A stretch of DNA of 64,000 nt, taken from positions 62,001 through 126,000 of the forward strand of contig NZ_JBBCAS010000007.1 in the NCBI RefSeq assembly GCF_037203765.1. Reading direction: 5' to 3'. Under the pieces are notes generated by a model. That model had not been told where the DNA came from, ran no database searches, and was given only the letters and a program-made list of their open reading frames with translations. A program made the position numbers and the translations under genes. Shown piece by piece: positions 15,869-24,289 of this stretch; position 1 is the stretch's first letter; each line of letters opens with the position of its first letter. Source of the DNA: Sediminicola sp037203765 (GTDB taxonomy: Bacteria > Bacteroidota > Bacteroidia > Flavobacteriales > Flavobacteriaceae).

Positions 15869-17560
15869 ATGAAAATTAATTTTTTAGCCCTACTGCTATT
15901 CTTTTCCCTAACCATATCTGCACAAGACAGTTATCCTAAAGATGTTTTTAGGTCGCCCTTGGATATTCCATTGATACTCTCGGGCAATTTTGGGGAGCTC
16001 AGGAGCAATCATTTTCATTCCGGAATCGACATTAAGACACAACAACGCGAAGGCCTTCCTATATATGCCATCTCGGAAGGGACCATCAGCAGAATAAAGG
16101 TATCACTCTGGGGCTATGGCAAGGTAATTTATTTGACGCATCCCAATGGTTATACTTCCGTTTATGGACACCTTCAAAAATTCTCACCTGCCATTGAAGC
16201 CTACATCAAAAAAATCCAATATGAAAAACAATCCTTTGAGGTTGAAGTGTTCCCGGATTTCGGAGAACTCAAGGTAGCCAAAGGGGAATTGATCGCTTAC
16301 AGCGGGAACACCGGAGGATCTGCAGGACCCCATTTGCATTTTGAAATTAGGAACAGCGTCTCCGAGGAACCCACCAATCCATTGCTCTACGGGTTAGATG
16401 TCAGTGATGCAACCAATCCCACCCTGCTCAACCTTTTTGGATATGCCTTGTCCGACGATGCACAGATCAACCAAAGCAATGATCTGTTGCAAATAAATTT
16501 TACAAGACAGCCTGATGGCTCCTTCCTGGCAGATAAAGTCTATGCAAGTGGAACCATTGGTTTTGGTTTCAATGCCTATGATAGACAGGATTTGGCTGCC
16601 AATAAAAATGGTGTATTCCAAGTCCAACAATTGGTGAACGGAGAGGTTTATACCGATTTCAATTTTGAAAAATTCTCTTTTTCCGAAACGAGGTACATCA
16701 ACACCTTAATAGATTATGACTATTTTGGAAAGTACAGGAAATGGATCACCAAATGTTTTAGATCTCCGGGCAATAACCTTTCCATCTACAAAACCCTTAA
16801 AAATGACGGAAAAATAGTGGTTGATGAAGGAATGAGCTATCAAGTTGAGATCCTTTTAAAAGATCTTGGAAACAACATCACCAAAGTGGTCATTCCGGTT
16901 GAGGGGAAAAGACAACCGCTCAAGGTCCTTAAAGAAAATAAAAAAACAGATACCTACATCATAGCGGCCAAACCCAACAATTATGACCTTGGTGCCGCGC
17001 AGGTATATTTTCCGGCCAATACTTTTTACGAGGATTTTTATATGGACCTAAAAAAGGGCAATGACACCGTAACCATCCACAACAGTAGGGTTCCGGCACA
17101 TAGGGATTTCACCATCACCTTTGACGCCTCAAAATATTCGGAGGAAGAGCGCAGTAAAATGTTCATTGCCCGACTTGGAAGCCGTATGCGCCCCAGTTAT
17201 ACCTCAACCTACAGAAGGGACAATACCTTTACCACCAGAACTAGGAACCTGGGCACATACACCTTGGCAAAGGACACGGTTGCCCCTCAAATTAGAAGTA
17301 AAAACTTCAAGGATAAGCAATGGTTGACAAACTATAGATATCTGAGCCTGACCATTTCTGATGACCTCAGTGGTATAGATACCTACACGGCCACATTGAA
17401 CGGTGAATGGATATTGATGGAGTATGAAACCAAGACAAATACCATTACCTATAACTTCGATGACAAGATTTTGGATCAAAAACAATGTGAACTCAAGGTT
17501 GTGGTAACGGATAATGTTGGAAATACCAGTACCTTTACAAGTACATTCTACAGAAATTAA
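15869..17560 (+). CDS. Exported M23 family metallopeptidase
   Basis: A 563-residue exported protein; the signal peptide is MKINFLALLLFFSLTISAQ. The M23 (LytM/lysostaphin) zinc peptidase domain covers about residues 25-175, with HSGID (first His and Asp ligands), YGHL and GPHLHFE. It has the ligands needed to cut peptidoglycan cross-bridges. The remaining 380 residues are beta-rich, Ig-like modules. An upstream in-frame ATG at 15761 would add 36 residues with no signal peptide character, so I reject it. The TonB receptor gene begins 5 bases after the stop. Confidence 0.9.
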   Translation: MKINFLALLLFFSLTISAQDSYPKDVFRSPLDIPLILSGNFGELRSNHFHSGIDIKTQQREGLPIYAISEGTISRIKVSLWGYGKVIYLTHPNGYTSVYGHLQKFSPAIEAYIKKIQYEKQSFEVEVFPDFGELKVAKGELIAYSGNTGGSAGPHLHFEIRNSVSEEPTNPLLYGLDVSDATNPTLLNLFGYALSDDAQINQSNDLLQINFTRQPDGSFLADKVYASGTIGFGFNAYDRQDLAANKNGVFQVQQLVNGEVYTDFNFEKFSFSETRYINTLIDYDYFGKYRKWITKCFRSPGNNLSIYKTLKNDGKIVVDEGMSYQVEILLKDLGNNITKVVIPVEGKRQPLKVLKENKKTDTYIIAAKPNNYDLGAAQVYFPANTFYEDFYMDLKKGNDTVTIHNSRVPAHRDFTITFDASKYSEEERSKMFIARLGSRMRPSYTSTYRRDNTFTTRTRNLGTYTLAKDTVAPQIRSKNFKDKQWLTNYRYLSLTISDDLSGIDTYTATLNGEWILMEYETKTNTITYNFDDKILDQKQCELKVVVTDNVGNTSTFTSTFYRN

Positions 17561-17565
17561 AAAAA

Positions 17566-20034
17566 TTGAAGTGTCTTAGAACAGTACTCCTCTTACTGAC
17601 ATTTTGCCTTTGGAATTTTTCCAATGGGCAGACAGCCACCATCACCGGTGTCGTTATGGACAATAATAACGAGCCCTTGGGCAACGTCAATGTAAGTTCC
17701 ACGTATCAAGGCACTTTCACAGATAAAAATGGTTTCTACGCCCTTGAGATCGTTTCTGAACAAAAAACAACCATAACCTTCTCCCATATAGGACACAAGG
17801 ATATCATCCTGGAGAATTTGATTCTTTCATCGAACGAGACATTTGAGTTCCATCCCATCTTAAAAGAAGGAGTTACCCAAGTGGACGGAGTCACTGTAAC
17901 AGCATCTGGTGAAAAACGCATCACTGGAATTACTACCGTTCCACCAGAAATAATAAGACGTATTCCAGGAGCAAATGCGGGCGTTGAAAATGTATTGAAA
18001 TTATTGCCAGGGGTAACTTCCAACAATGAACTGAGCACCCAATACTCGGTCAGAGGGGGCAATTACGATGAAAATTTGGTCTATGTCAATGGAATTGAGG
18101 TGTACAGGCCATTTCTCATCAGATCCGGTCAACAGGAAGGCCTGAGTTTTATCAATTCCGATATGGTGCAAAAACTGGAATTTTCTCCAGGGGGCTTTCA
18201 GGCAAAATATGGAGACAAATTATCATCCGTCCTTGATATCACCTACAAAAAACCCAAGGAGTTTGCCCTCCAAGCCAACGCAAGCCTACTGGGGATGAGC
18301 ACTGCACTTGAGACCATATCAAAAAACAGGAACCTCTCTTCCATCACAGGGATCCGCTATAGAAACAATAGCCTATTGGTCAACAGTCAGCAAACCAAAT
18401 CTAATTTCAATCCTACATTTGCCGACGTACAGTCTTTTCTCAATTATAGGGTTTCCAATAAAGTACATATTGGAGTTTTGGGAGCCTATTCCCTGAACGA
18501 TTACCAAAACGAACCTTTGACGAGACAAACAAATTTTGGGACTTTGGACAACCCCAGGGCCCTATTGGTCTATTATCAAGGAAGGGAAAATAATAGGTTT
18601 CAAACTGCCCAAGGGGGTGTTATTTCCAGTTATCAGGCCAATGATCATTTAAAATTAGATCTGACCACATCATTGTTCCATACCACTGAAGAAGAATATT
18701 CCGATGTATTTGCAAGCTATGAGTTGGGTGAGGTTGATACCGATTTGGGCAGTGACAATACCGGCGCAATTATCGCCTCCAGGGGAATAGGCGCACAGTT
18801 CAATAGGGCCAGAAATGAATTGGATGCCTTGATCCTGAATATATCACATCGTGGATCATATGCCAAAAACTCCAGCCTTTTGGAATGGGGAGTGTCTTAT
18901 TCCCATGAAGATATCAGGGACCAACTCAGGGAATCCGAATTTTTGGACTCCTTGGGATTTTCCGTAAGACCACCAAATAGGGAATTCCAGAACAACCAGC
19001 CCATAAGCCCATTTGATGGTGACATTGTTCCCTATGACGGGGTGAGGTCCCAAAATTTCGTGCAGACCAATAGGTTTTCTGTATTTGGTCAGCTTAGCAA
19101 TAGATTGGAGTGGCTTGGCCAGTACCTATATTACAATGTTGGCCTAAGGGCCCAGCAATGGACTATCATCGGAAAAAATATGGAGAGGTCTTCCCATATC
19201 ATTGTCAGCCCCCGTGCCCAATTGTCCATAAAACCCAATTGGGATCTGGATATGCTGTTTACGCTTTCCGGTGGCCTATACCAACAGCCTCCCATGTACA
19301 GAGAATTACGGGATCGCGAAGGGACCGTTCACACCGATGTCAAAGCTCAAAAGTCCGTACACACCGTTCTCGGCAATGAATACAGCTTTATACTATGGAA
19401 CAGCCCCTTTACTTTGCACAGTGAGGTCTACTACAAAAAATTAAACAACATTAACCCTTACACGTTGGAAGACGTTAGAATCAGGTATGCTGCAACCAAT
19501 AATGCAAAGGGCTATGCTTATGGAGGCGAGGTAAGGATGAACGGGGCCTTTGTTCCCGGCACGGAGTCATGGGTCAGTGTGGGCTATCTTAAAACCGAGG
19601 AAAACATCAATGATAGGGGATATATATCCAGACCAACGGACCAGCGGTTAAAATTTGGGGTCCTCTTCCAGGACTATGTGCCCAATATCCCAAATCTAAA
19701 GATGTATTTAAACCTTGTATACAATACAGGTGTTCCTGGGGGATCACCAAGTTATGCCGATCCGTACAACTTTCAGAACAGATTAAGGGATTATAGGAGG
19801 GCAGATTTGGGAATTTCCCATATTTTTGTGGACGCCAAGACAACATATCCAGATAATCATTGGCTCCATGGGTTTAAGGAATTGAATATTGGATTTGAAA
19901 TTTTCAACCTCTTTAATAATCAAAACTCCATAACCAATACTTGGGTGAGGGATGTGGACGGCAAACAGGAATATGCAGTTCCCAATTTTATGACATCCCG
20001 GGTATTGAACCTAAAGATTGGGACTCGATTTTAG
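17566..20034 (+). CDS. TonB-dependent receptor with carboxypeptidase-regulatory-like domain
   Basis: An 822-residue outer membrane protein. A signal peptide (residues 1-21, ending SNGQ) is followed by a carboxypeptidase-D-regulatory-like domain (ITGVVMDNNNEPLGNVNV to about residue 105), a plug domain (about 115-225, with SVRGGNYDENLVYVNGIEV) and a 22-strand-type barrel ending in the aromatic-terminated RVLNLKIGTRF. The start is TTG; the next ATG is inside the mature domain, so the signal peptide fixes it. No SusD partner or local TonB is near, so the substrate is unknown. It is coupled to the M23 gene upstream. Confidence 0.93.
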   Translation: MKCLRTVLLLLTFCLWNFSNGQTATITGVVMDNNNEPLGNVNVSSTYQGTFTDKNGFYALEIVSEQKTTITFSHIGHKDIILENLILSSNETFEFHPILKEGVTQVDGVTVTASGEKRITGITTVPPEIIRRIPGANAGVENVLKLLPGVTSNNELSTQYSVRGGNYDENLVYVNGIEVYRPFLIRSGQQEGLSFINSDMVQKLEFSPGGFQAKYGDKLSSVLDITYKKPKEFALQANASLLGMSTALETISKNRNLSSITGIRYRNNSLLVNSQQTKSNFNPTFADVQSFLNYRVSNKVHIGVLGAYSLNDYQNEPLTRQTNFGTLDNPRALLVYYQGRENNRFQTAQGGVISSYQANDHLKLDLTTSLFHTTEEEYSDVFASYELGEVDTDLGSDNTGAIIASRGIGAQFNRARNELDALILNISHRGSYAKNSSLLEWGVSYSHEDIRDQLRESEFLDSLGFSVRPPNREFQNNQPISPFDGDIVPYDGVRSQNFVQTNRFSVFGQLSNRLEWLGQYLYYNVGLRAQQWTIIGKNMERSSHIIVSPRAQLSIKPNWDLDMLFTLSGGLYQQPPMYRELRDREGTVHTDVKAQKSVHTVLGNEYSFILWNSPFTLHSEVYYKKLNNINPYTLEDVRIRYAATNNAKGYAYGGEVRMNGAFVPGTESWVSVGYLKTEENINDRGYISRPTDQRLKFGVLFQDYVPNIPNLKMYLNLVYNTGVPGGSPSYADPYNFQNRLRDYRRADLGISHIFVDAKTTYPDNHWLHGFKELNIGFEIFNLFNNQNSITNTWVRDVDGKQEYAVPNFMTSRVLNLKIGTRF

Positions 20035-20044
20035 AATGATAGCG

Positions 20045-20698
20045 ATGAAAAAGAATTTATTTTACTTATTTCTCTGTACCACGGTGGTATTGAATGCCCA
20101 AAAGAACATCTACGAAAGTGACAAATTTGAGGCACTGAGCAGTGAACATGAAGTATTGGCCATCATACCCTTTTTGACGAATTTGGAACTCAAGGACAAC
20201 ATATCCAAAGGGGAGCTTAAGGCTTTGGAAAAGAAGGAGGGATATGCGGTACAGGATGCCCTGGAGATCTATTTTTCCAGAATAAAGAAGAAAAAGAAAT
20301 TTTCGGTGGAATTTCAAAATATCAAAAACACCAATGCGATTTTGGCCAAGAATGATATTGACTATGACAATATAGATGTGTACACCATAAAGGAGCTCTG
20401 CAAAATACTGGAAGTAGATGGTATCATCAGTGGCAACCTGGACATCAACATATTGCTTTCCAAAGGCATCCCTTCCGATTTCAGTTTGATCGATTATCTA
20501 TTGGGGGATTCCAATTACGGTCGTATCGGGATGAAGATCAGTGATGGGGAAACCGGAAAATTATTGTGGAAGTACGAAAAGGAGATCAACAAAAAATCAG
20601 GCAAAAACACCAATGACCTGATTGATGGCATGATGAAATCTGCCACCCGTAAATTTCCGTACGAGCGGGAAAAAGCAAAAAACAGAAAGAAAGGTTAA
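20045..20698 (+). CDS. Exported protein of unknown function, possibly TolB-N/CsgG-like fold
   Basis: A 217-residue protein with signal peptide MKKNLFYLFLCTTVVLNAQ. The mature part alternates strands and helices: VLAIIPFL, then VQDALEIYF, KILEVDGIISGNLDI, and DGETGKLLWKYEKEI. This pattern recalls the periplasmic TolB N-terminal/CsgG-type domain, but I do not claim homology. In-frame starts further upstream (ATG 20036, TTG 20018) are less likely given the signal peptide. It follows the TonB receptor closely. Its stop codon interlocks (TTAA) with that of the convergent cysteine desulfurase gene. Confidence 0.7.
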   Translation: MKKNLFYLFLCTTVVLNAQKNIYESDKFEALSSEHEVLAIIPFLTNLELKDNISKGELKALEKKEGYAVQDALEIYFSRIKKKKKFSVEFQNIKNTNAILAKNDIDYDNIDVYTIKELCKILEVDGIISGNLDINILLSKGIPSDFSLIDYLLGDSNYGRIGMKISDGETGKLLWKYEKEINKKSGKNTNDLIDGMMKSATRKFPYEREKAKNRKKG

Positions 20699-21843
20699 TC
20701 GTTGGCGTACTCTTTCAATATGTTGATCACATAATCCAACTCTTCCTTGGTATTGTACTTTGAAAAGGAGAATCGCAGTGATGGCCTTTTGAGATCCTCC
20801 TTGGAAAGGACCTCCACCAGTACATGGGATCCTAGATCACTTCCGGACTGACAGGCACTACCCTTGGAACACGCAATACCCTTAAGATCCAAATGAAATA
20901 GCAACATCATGGCCTTTTCCTCACTAAAGGGCAGACAAACGTTGACCAAGGTGTAGGTACTTCGCACCATATCTGCCGAAAGCCCATTGAATTTTGCTTC
21001 CGGAAGTTCCTTGCCCAGCTTTTCTATAAAGTATTTTTTCAGCTCGGTAATATATTGACGCTCCTGGTCAAGGTTTTCATATGCCGCCACAAAGGCTTCC
21101 TCCAAACCAACGATGTTGTGAAAAGATTCTGTTCCGGCCCTAAACCCACGTTCTTGGGAACCCCCAAATATGAGGGGCTTAAGCCCTGTATTTTTTCGAA
21201 TATAAGCAAAACCAATACCCTTTGGTCCATGGAATTTATGAGCGGCAGCTGTTAGAAAATCAATTGGTGTCTTTTTTACATCCCATTCGTAATGACCAAT
21301 GGATTGCACTGTATCGGAATGGAAGAGCGCTTGGTTGTCCGCGCAAAGCTTACCGATGGCATCGATATCTATTTTATTGCCTATTTCATTGTTGACATGC
21401 ATCAGACTCACCAATTTCTTGGAATCATCCTGTTGCAGCAATTGGGTCAAATGGGATATATCAGGATTTCCAAAGGAATCCAAATTCACAAAATGCAGGG
21501 CTATCCCATATTCTCTGGCCAATTCCTCTGCGGTATGTAGCACGGCATGGTGCTCAATTTTGGAGGTGATCAGGGTTTTCACCCCTAAGTCCCTGACCGC
21601 ACCCCTTAAGATCATGTTATCTGCCTCTGTTCCCCCGGAAGTAAAGATGATCTCAGAGGGTTGTGCATTGAGTTCCTTGGCAATAGTTTTTCTGGCCTTT
21701 TCAACGGCGGTTTTGGCGGAGCGCCCAAAACTATGGGTAGAAGATGGGTTTCCATAAAAATTAACTAGGGCATCTTGCATTTTCACTATAACTTCTTCCC
21801 TTACCTGCGTTGTAGCAGCACTATCCAGATATACTCTTTGCAT
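20695..21843 (-). CDS. Cysteine desulfurase (NifS/IscS family)
   Basis: A 382-residue PLP enzyme that takes sulfur from cysteine for Fe-S clusters and tRNA thiolation. It shows YLDSAATTQV, NPSSTHSFGR, the TSGGTEADN cofactor loop, the PLP lysine in AAHKFHGPKGIGF, and a mobile-loop cysteine in GSACQSG. Length fits the family. No scaffold or iron-sulfur assembly gene is adjacent. It is probably monocistronic, with its own -7 element. Confidence 0.95.
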   Translation of the reverse strand: MQRVYLDSAATTQVREEVIVKMQDALVNFYGNPSSTHSFGRSAKTAVEKARKTIAKELNAQPSEIIFTSGGTEADNMILRGAVRDLGVKTLITSKIEHHAVLHTAEELAREYGIALHFVNLDSFGNPDISHLTQLLQQDDSKKLVSLMHVNNEIGNKIDIDAIGKLCADNQALFHSDTVQSIGHYEWDVKKTPIDFLTAAAHKFHGPKGIGFAYIRKNTGLKPLIFGGSQERGFRAGTESFHNIVGLEEAFVAAYENLDQERQYITELKKYFIEKLGKELPEAKFNGLSADMVRSTYTLVNVCLPFSEEKAMMLLFHLDLKGIACSKGSACQSGSDLGSHVLVEVLSKEDLKRPSLRFSFSKYNTKEELDYVINILKEYAND

Positions 21844-21870
21844 GAATCAGATTTCAGATTGTATAAAGTT

Positions 21871-21878
21871 CAAAAATA
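21871..21878 (-). promoter_or_regulatory. -7 element of the cysteine desulfurase gene
   Basis: Minus-strand TATTTTTG, an exact TAnnTTTG match 27 bases before the start codon. No -33 TTG at standard spacing. Confidence 0.5.
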
Positions 21879-21944
21879 AATTAAATAAAGTTAATTTCTC
21901 CGAAATTGAGTCAAAAGCTATAGGAAAATCCCCTTTATTTGAAT

Positions 21945-21952
21945 TAAATTTG
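21945..21952 (+). promoter_or_regulatory. -7 element four bases before a start codon
   Basis: TAAATTTG matches the consensus exactly and is separated from the ATG of the next lipoprotein gene by only four bases. If active it would give a leaderless or nearly leaderless mRNA. Confidence 0.5.
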
Positions 21953-21956
21953 ACGC

Positions 21957-22457
21957 ATGAAACAAGTTATTCTTTTTGTCTTTTTGGGTTTATTTCTGTC
22001 CTGTGATGATGGTGACCTTCAAATAGAAACGTTGAACTTTGACGATAGTTCCATAGATTTTTGTGGAACGGCTACCACGGAGACCCAGGTATTTTTTAAG
22101 ATCAGTGGGGATGAAGCCTTAATACTGACCCTTGCCTCAGGCGTTTTAAAGAATGAAGTTTCCAATGGTACCATAGAGAGTGCCATTCCCGCCAATTCCA
22201 AGATTACCTATAGGATCTTTTCTGCCAATGTCAGTAAGAATTATTTCTGCGATGCCCTACCTCCTCAAACGCCAACCGTAATTGATGAAATTGAAGCGGT
22301 AGATGGAAAAGTACTTGTTAACACCATTCTATTGGAAGATGGGATCACCTATGAACACACCATCCAACTAAGTGACATTTCATTGGTCAATGACGATGGA
22401 TCCAGGATCACGGATTTAAGCATCAATGATTTTGGAGTGGTCACCACTACCAATTGA
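21957..22457 (+). CDS. Small predicted lipoprotein of unknown function
   Basis: A 166-residue protein with a short hydrophobic signal and lipobox LFLSC, so Cys16 should be lipidated. The mature part is acidic and rich in beta strands, including TTETQVFFKISGDEAL and ILEDGITYEHTIQLSDI. It resembles the many short Ig-like lipoproteins of Flavobacteriaceae, but no family is recognised. It stands alone, with its stop 3 bases from that of the convergent Smr gene. Confidence 0.75.
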   Translation: MKQVILFVFLGLFLSCDDGDLQIETLNFDDSSIDFCGTATTETQVFFKISGDEALILTLASGVLKNEVSNGTIESAIPANSKITYRIFSANVSKNYFCDALPPQTPTVIDEIEAVDGKVLVNTILLEDGITYEHTIQLSDISLVNDDGSRITDLSINDFGVVTTTN

Positions 22458-22460
22458 GAA

Positions 22461-23009
22461 TTACGCATTTTGATAGATATAGACCTCGGTGGCGCCTAAT
22501 CCATACTTCTGGTAATCTGCATCGTAATATTTGACATTCTCGTATCTTTTGAAGAGATAATACAATTCCTCCTTCAGCACCCCTTCACCCACTCCATGTA
22601 TAAATACGACCTTTTGGATACGCTTGCTCATAGCGAACTCCAACTGCCTTTTTGCCGCATCCAACTGGATATTTAAAATTTCATAATTGCTCATTCCCCT
22701 GTTCGAAGGCACCAGTTGATGGATATGTAGGTCCACCTCCATTTTTGGGGCACTCCTCTCTTTGGGCTTCACGGCCTGGGTATTTCTTCTTTTGGGGATT
22801 TCCTTTTCCTTTTTGATCTGTGCCACCTCAAAATTATTGACCGTTATATCGATAGAATTATTGACCAACATCAGTTCCTCAGGCTGGAAACGAAGCATAA
22901 ATCCTTCATCGGTTTCTATGGAAATAAAATTTCCCTGAATGGCCCTTACCACCCCAACAAGGACATCATCTACGGTCTCTACCCTATCCCCTATCTTAAA
23001 TTTACTCAT
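22461..23009 (-). CDS. Smr domain protein (DUF2027 type)
   Basis: A 182-residue protein. Residues 1-60 form a small KOW/SH3-like beta barrel (FKIGDRVETVDDVLVGVV). A basic linker follows, then a C-terminal Smr domain with DLHIHQL and the signature IHGVGEGVLKEEL. Smr domains bind branched DNA or stalled ribosomes/mRNA and some cut nucleic acid; it lacks the MutS2 core. The start overlaps the stop of the upstream small membrane protein gene by 4 bases (ATGA), so the two are translationally coupled. Confidence 0.9.
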   Translation of the reverse strand: MSKFKIGDRVETVDDVLVGVVRAIQGNFISIETDEGFMLRFQPEELMLVNNSIDITVNNFEVAQIKKEKEIPKRRNTQAVKPKERSAPKMEVDLHIHQLVPSNRGMSNYEILNIQLDAAKRQLEFAMSKRIQKVVFIHGVGEGVLKEELYYLFKRYENVKYYDADYQKYGLGATEVYIYQNA

Positions 23010-23203
23010 GATTGGTCATTTTCTCCCGTTGTCTTTCCTTCACCACCATCACTCCAGATCTGCGTGGATTTGTATATTCCGAACATCAACAAAACAATAC
23101 CGATGCACAAGGCATATTCCTTTTCCATGTAATTTTCACCTGCGCCCATGATCACAGCACCAGAAATAATGAGCAAAAAATAAATAATTCGTTTTGTTTT
23201 CAT
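23006..23203 (-). CDS. Small two-helix membrane protein upstream of the Smr gene
   Basis: A 65-residue protein with two hydrophobic segments (about residues 5-21 and 31-46) and a polar, glycine-rich tail. No family recognised. Its stop overlaps the Smr start by 4 bases, and a -7 box lies just 4 bases upstream, which support it as a real gene. Confidence 0.7.
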   Translation of the reverse strand: MKTKRIIYFLLIISGAVIMGAGENYMEKEYALCIGIVLLMFGIYKSTQIWSDGGEGKTTGENDQS

Positions 23204-23207
23204 TCCC

Positions 23208-23215
23208 CAAAATTA
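23208..23215 (-). promoter_or_regulatory. -7 element four bases before a start codon
   Basis: Minus-strand TAATTTTG followed by GGGA and the ATG of the small membrane protein gene. The spacing implies a leaderless or nearly leaderless transcript. A one-mismatch box on the other strand (TAATTTTC, 23220-23227) may serve the divergent DUF2752 gene. Confidence 0.5.
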
Positions 23216-23246
23216 ATAGTAATTTTCAGCAAAAGAATCTATTTTC

Positions 23247-23549
23247 ATGAAAATACACCTTATTTCGTTGCTATTTTCTTTGGATGATTTTATGCTTCCT
23301 TGCCTCAATAAAAAATTCTTGGGCATTGATTGTCCCGGATGTGGCCTACAAAGGGCCATGGCCTTATTGCTACATGGAGAATTCAAGGAAGCCTTTTTGA
23401 TGTACCCCGCCATATATCCACTAATACCACTTTTGGGATTTGTTCTGTACAATAATTTTTATCCCGTTAAGCACGCAGGGAAGGTAATTATTACCTTGAC
23501 CGTTATTACCGTATCACTAATAATCACCAACTTTATAGCTAAATTTTAA
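23247..23549 (+). CDS. DUF2752 membrane protein
   Basis: A 100-residue protein with the DUF2752 signature DCPGCGLQRA (residues of about 29-38) and two to three transmembrane helices. The paired cysteines suggest metal or redox chemistry at the membrane, but no function is established. It is 15 bases upstream of two CCC-motif membrane protein genes in the same direction. Confidence 0.85.
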   Translation: MKIHLISLLFSLDDFMLPCLNKKFLGIDCPGCGLQRAMALLLHGEFKEAFLMYPAIYPLIPLLGFVLYNNFYPVKHAGKVIITLTVITVSLIITNFIAKF

Positions 23550-23564
23550 ACTAAACCTTAATTT

Positions 23565-23906
23565 ATGGAACAACACAAATTACCGAATGCCACTTTGATC
23601 ATTGTACTGAGTATTGCGTCCATTGTGCTTTGCTGGTGCTATGGGATTCTTGGTTTAATACTGTCGGTCATCGCCTTGATTTTGGCCAACAAATCGGCCA
23701 ACCTCTTTAAAGCCAATCCTGAAATGTACACCGATTATAACTCGGTAAAGACCGGGAAGGTCCTGGCCATCATTGGCTTGGTATTGAACATTATGGTTAT
23801 ATTGATGTTCATATGGGTAATATCCATTATAGGCTGGGACGCAATCATGTCCCAAGATGAGGAGTTGATAAGGGAACGGATGGAAGACTATCTAAACAAT
23901 CAATAA
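23565..23906 (+). CDS. CCC-motif (DUF4190-like) membrane protein, copy 1
   Basis: A 113-residue protein with two transmembrane hairpins: ATLIIVLSIASIVLCWCYGI, and GKVLAIIGLVLN after a conserved soluble loop FKANPEMYTDYNSVKTGK. The tail is acidic. It is a paralogue of the next gene and matches the pattern of Bacteroidota proteins called CCC-motif membrane proteins. Function unknown. Confidence 0.8.
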   Translation: MEQHKLPNATLIIVLSIASIVLCWCYGILGLILSVIALILANKSANLFKANPEMYTDYNSVKTGKVLAIIGLVLNIMVILMFIWVISIIGWDAIMSQDEELIRERMEDYLNNQ

Positions 23907-23915
23907 CACAAGGAC

Positions 23916-24227
23916 ATGTACAGGGAACCGTTACCAGGAGCGAGCAATGCTGTGGCCATGGGAATAATTTCCATAATAGTCCCATTTGTCTGCTGCGGTC
24001 CTTTCGGAATTATTTTCAGCATCATCGGATTGGTAAGTGCTGGCAAAGCCGAAAAGCTATACTATGAAAACCCGGAATTATATTCTGGATTTGAAAATGT
24101 CAAAACTGCCAAAATACTATCCTATATTGGGATGGGCATTTCCATAGTATTTATTTTGGCCATTATAATATTCTTTGGAACCATTGTAGCTTTGGTTTCG
24201 ACGGGTAGTTTCGACAACCAGTACTAA
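23916..24227 (+). CDS. CCC-motif (DUF4190-like) membrane protein, copy 2
   Basis: A 103-residue paralogue of the preceding protein. The loop YYENPELYSGFENVKTAK aligns with that of copy 1, and the first helix carries VCCGPFGIIF. It starts 9 bases after copy 1 and ends before a strong terminator, closing a three-gene operon of small membrane proteins. Confidence 0.8.
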   Translation: MYREPLPGASNAVAMGIISIIVPFVCCGPFGIIFSIIGLVSAGKAEKLYYENPELYSGFENVKTAKILSYIGMGISIVFILAIIIFFGTIVALVSTGSFDNQY

Positions 24228-24234
24228 TCTTAAA

Positions 24235-24272
24235 ACAAAAAAATCCCCTTGAATCTTCAAGGGGATTTTTTT
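24235..24272. terminator. Bidirectional terminator between CCC-motif gene and recQ
   Basis: Perfect hairpin AATCCCCTTGAA-TC-TTCAAGGGGATT (24242-24267) followed by T and preceded by A. Serves both convergent units. Confidence 0.93.
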
Positions 24273-24289
24273 TATTCCAGGGTCCAACA

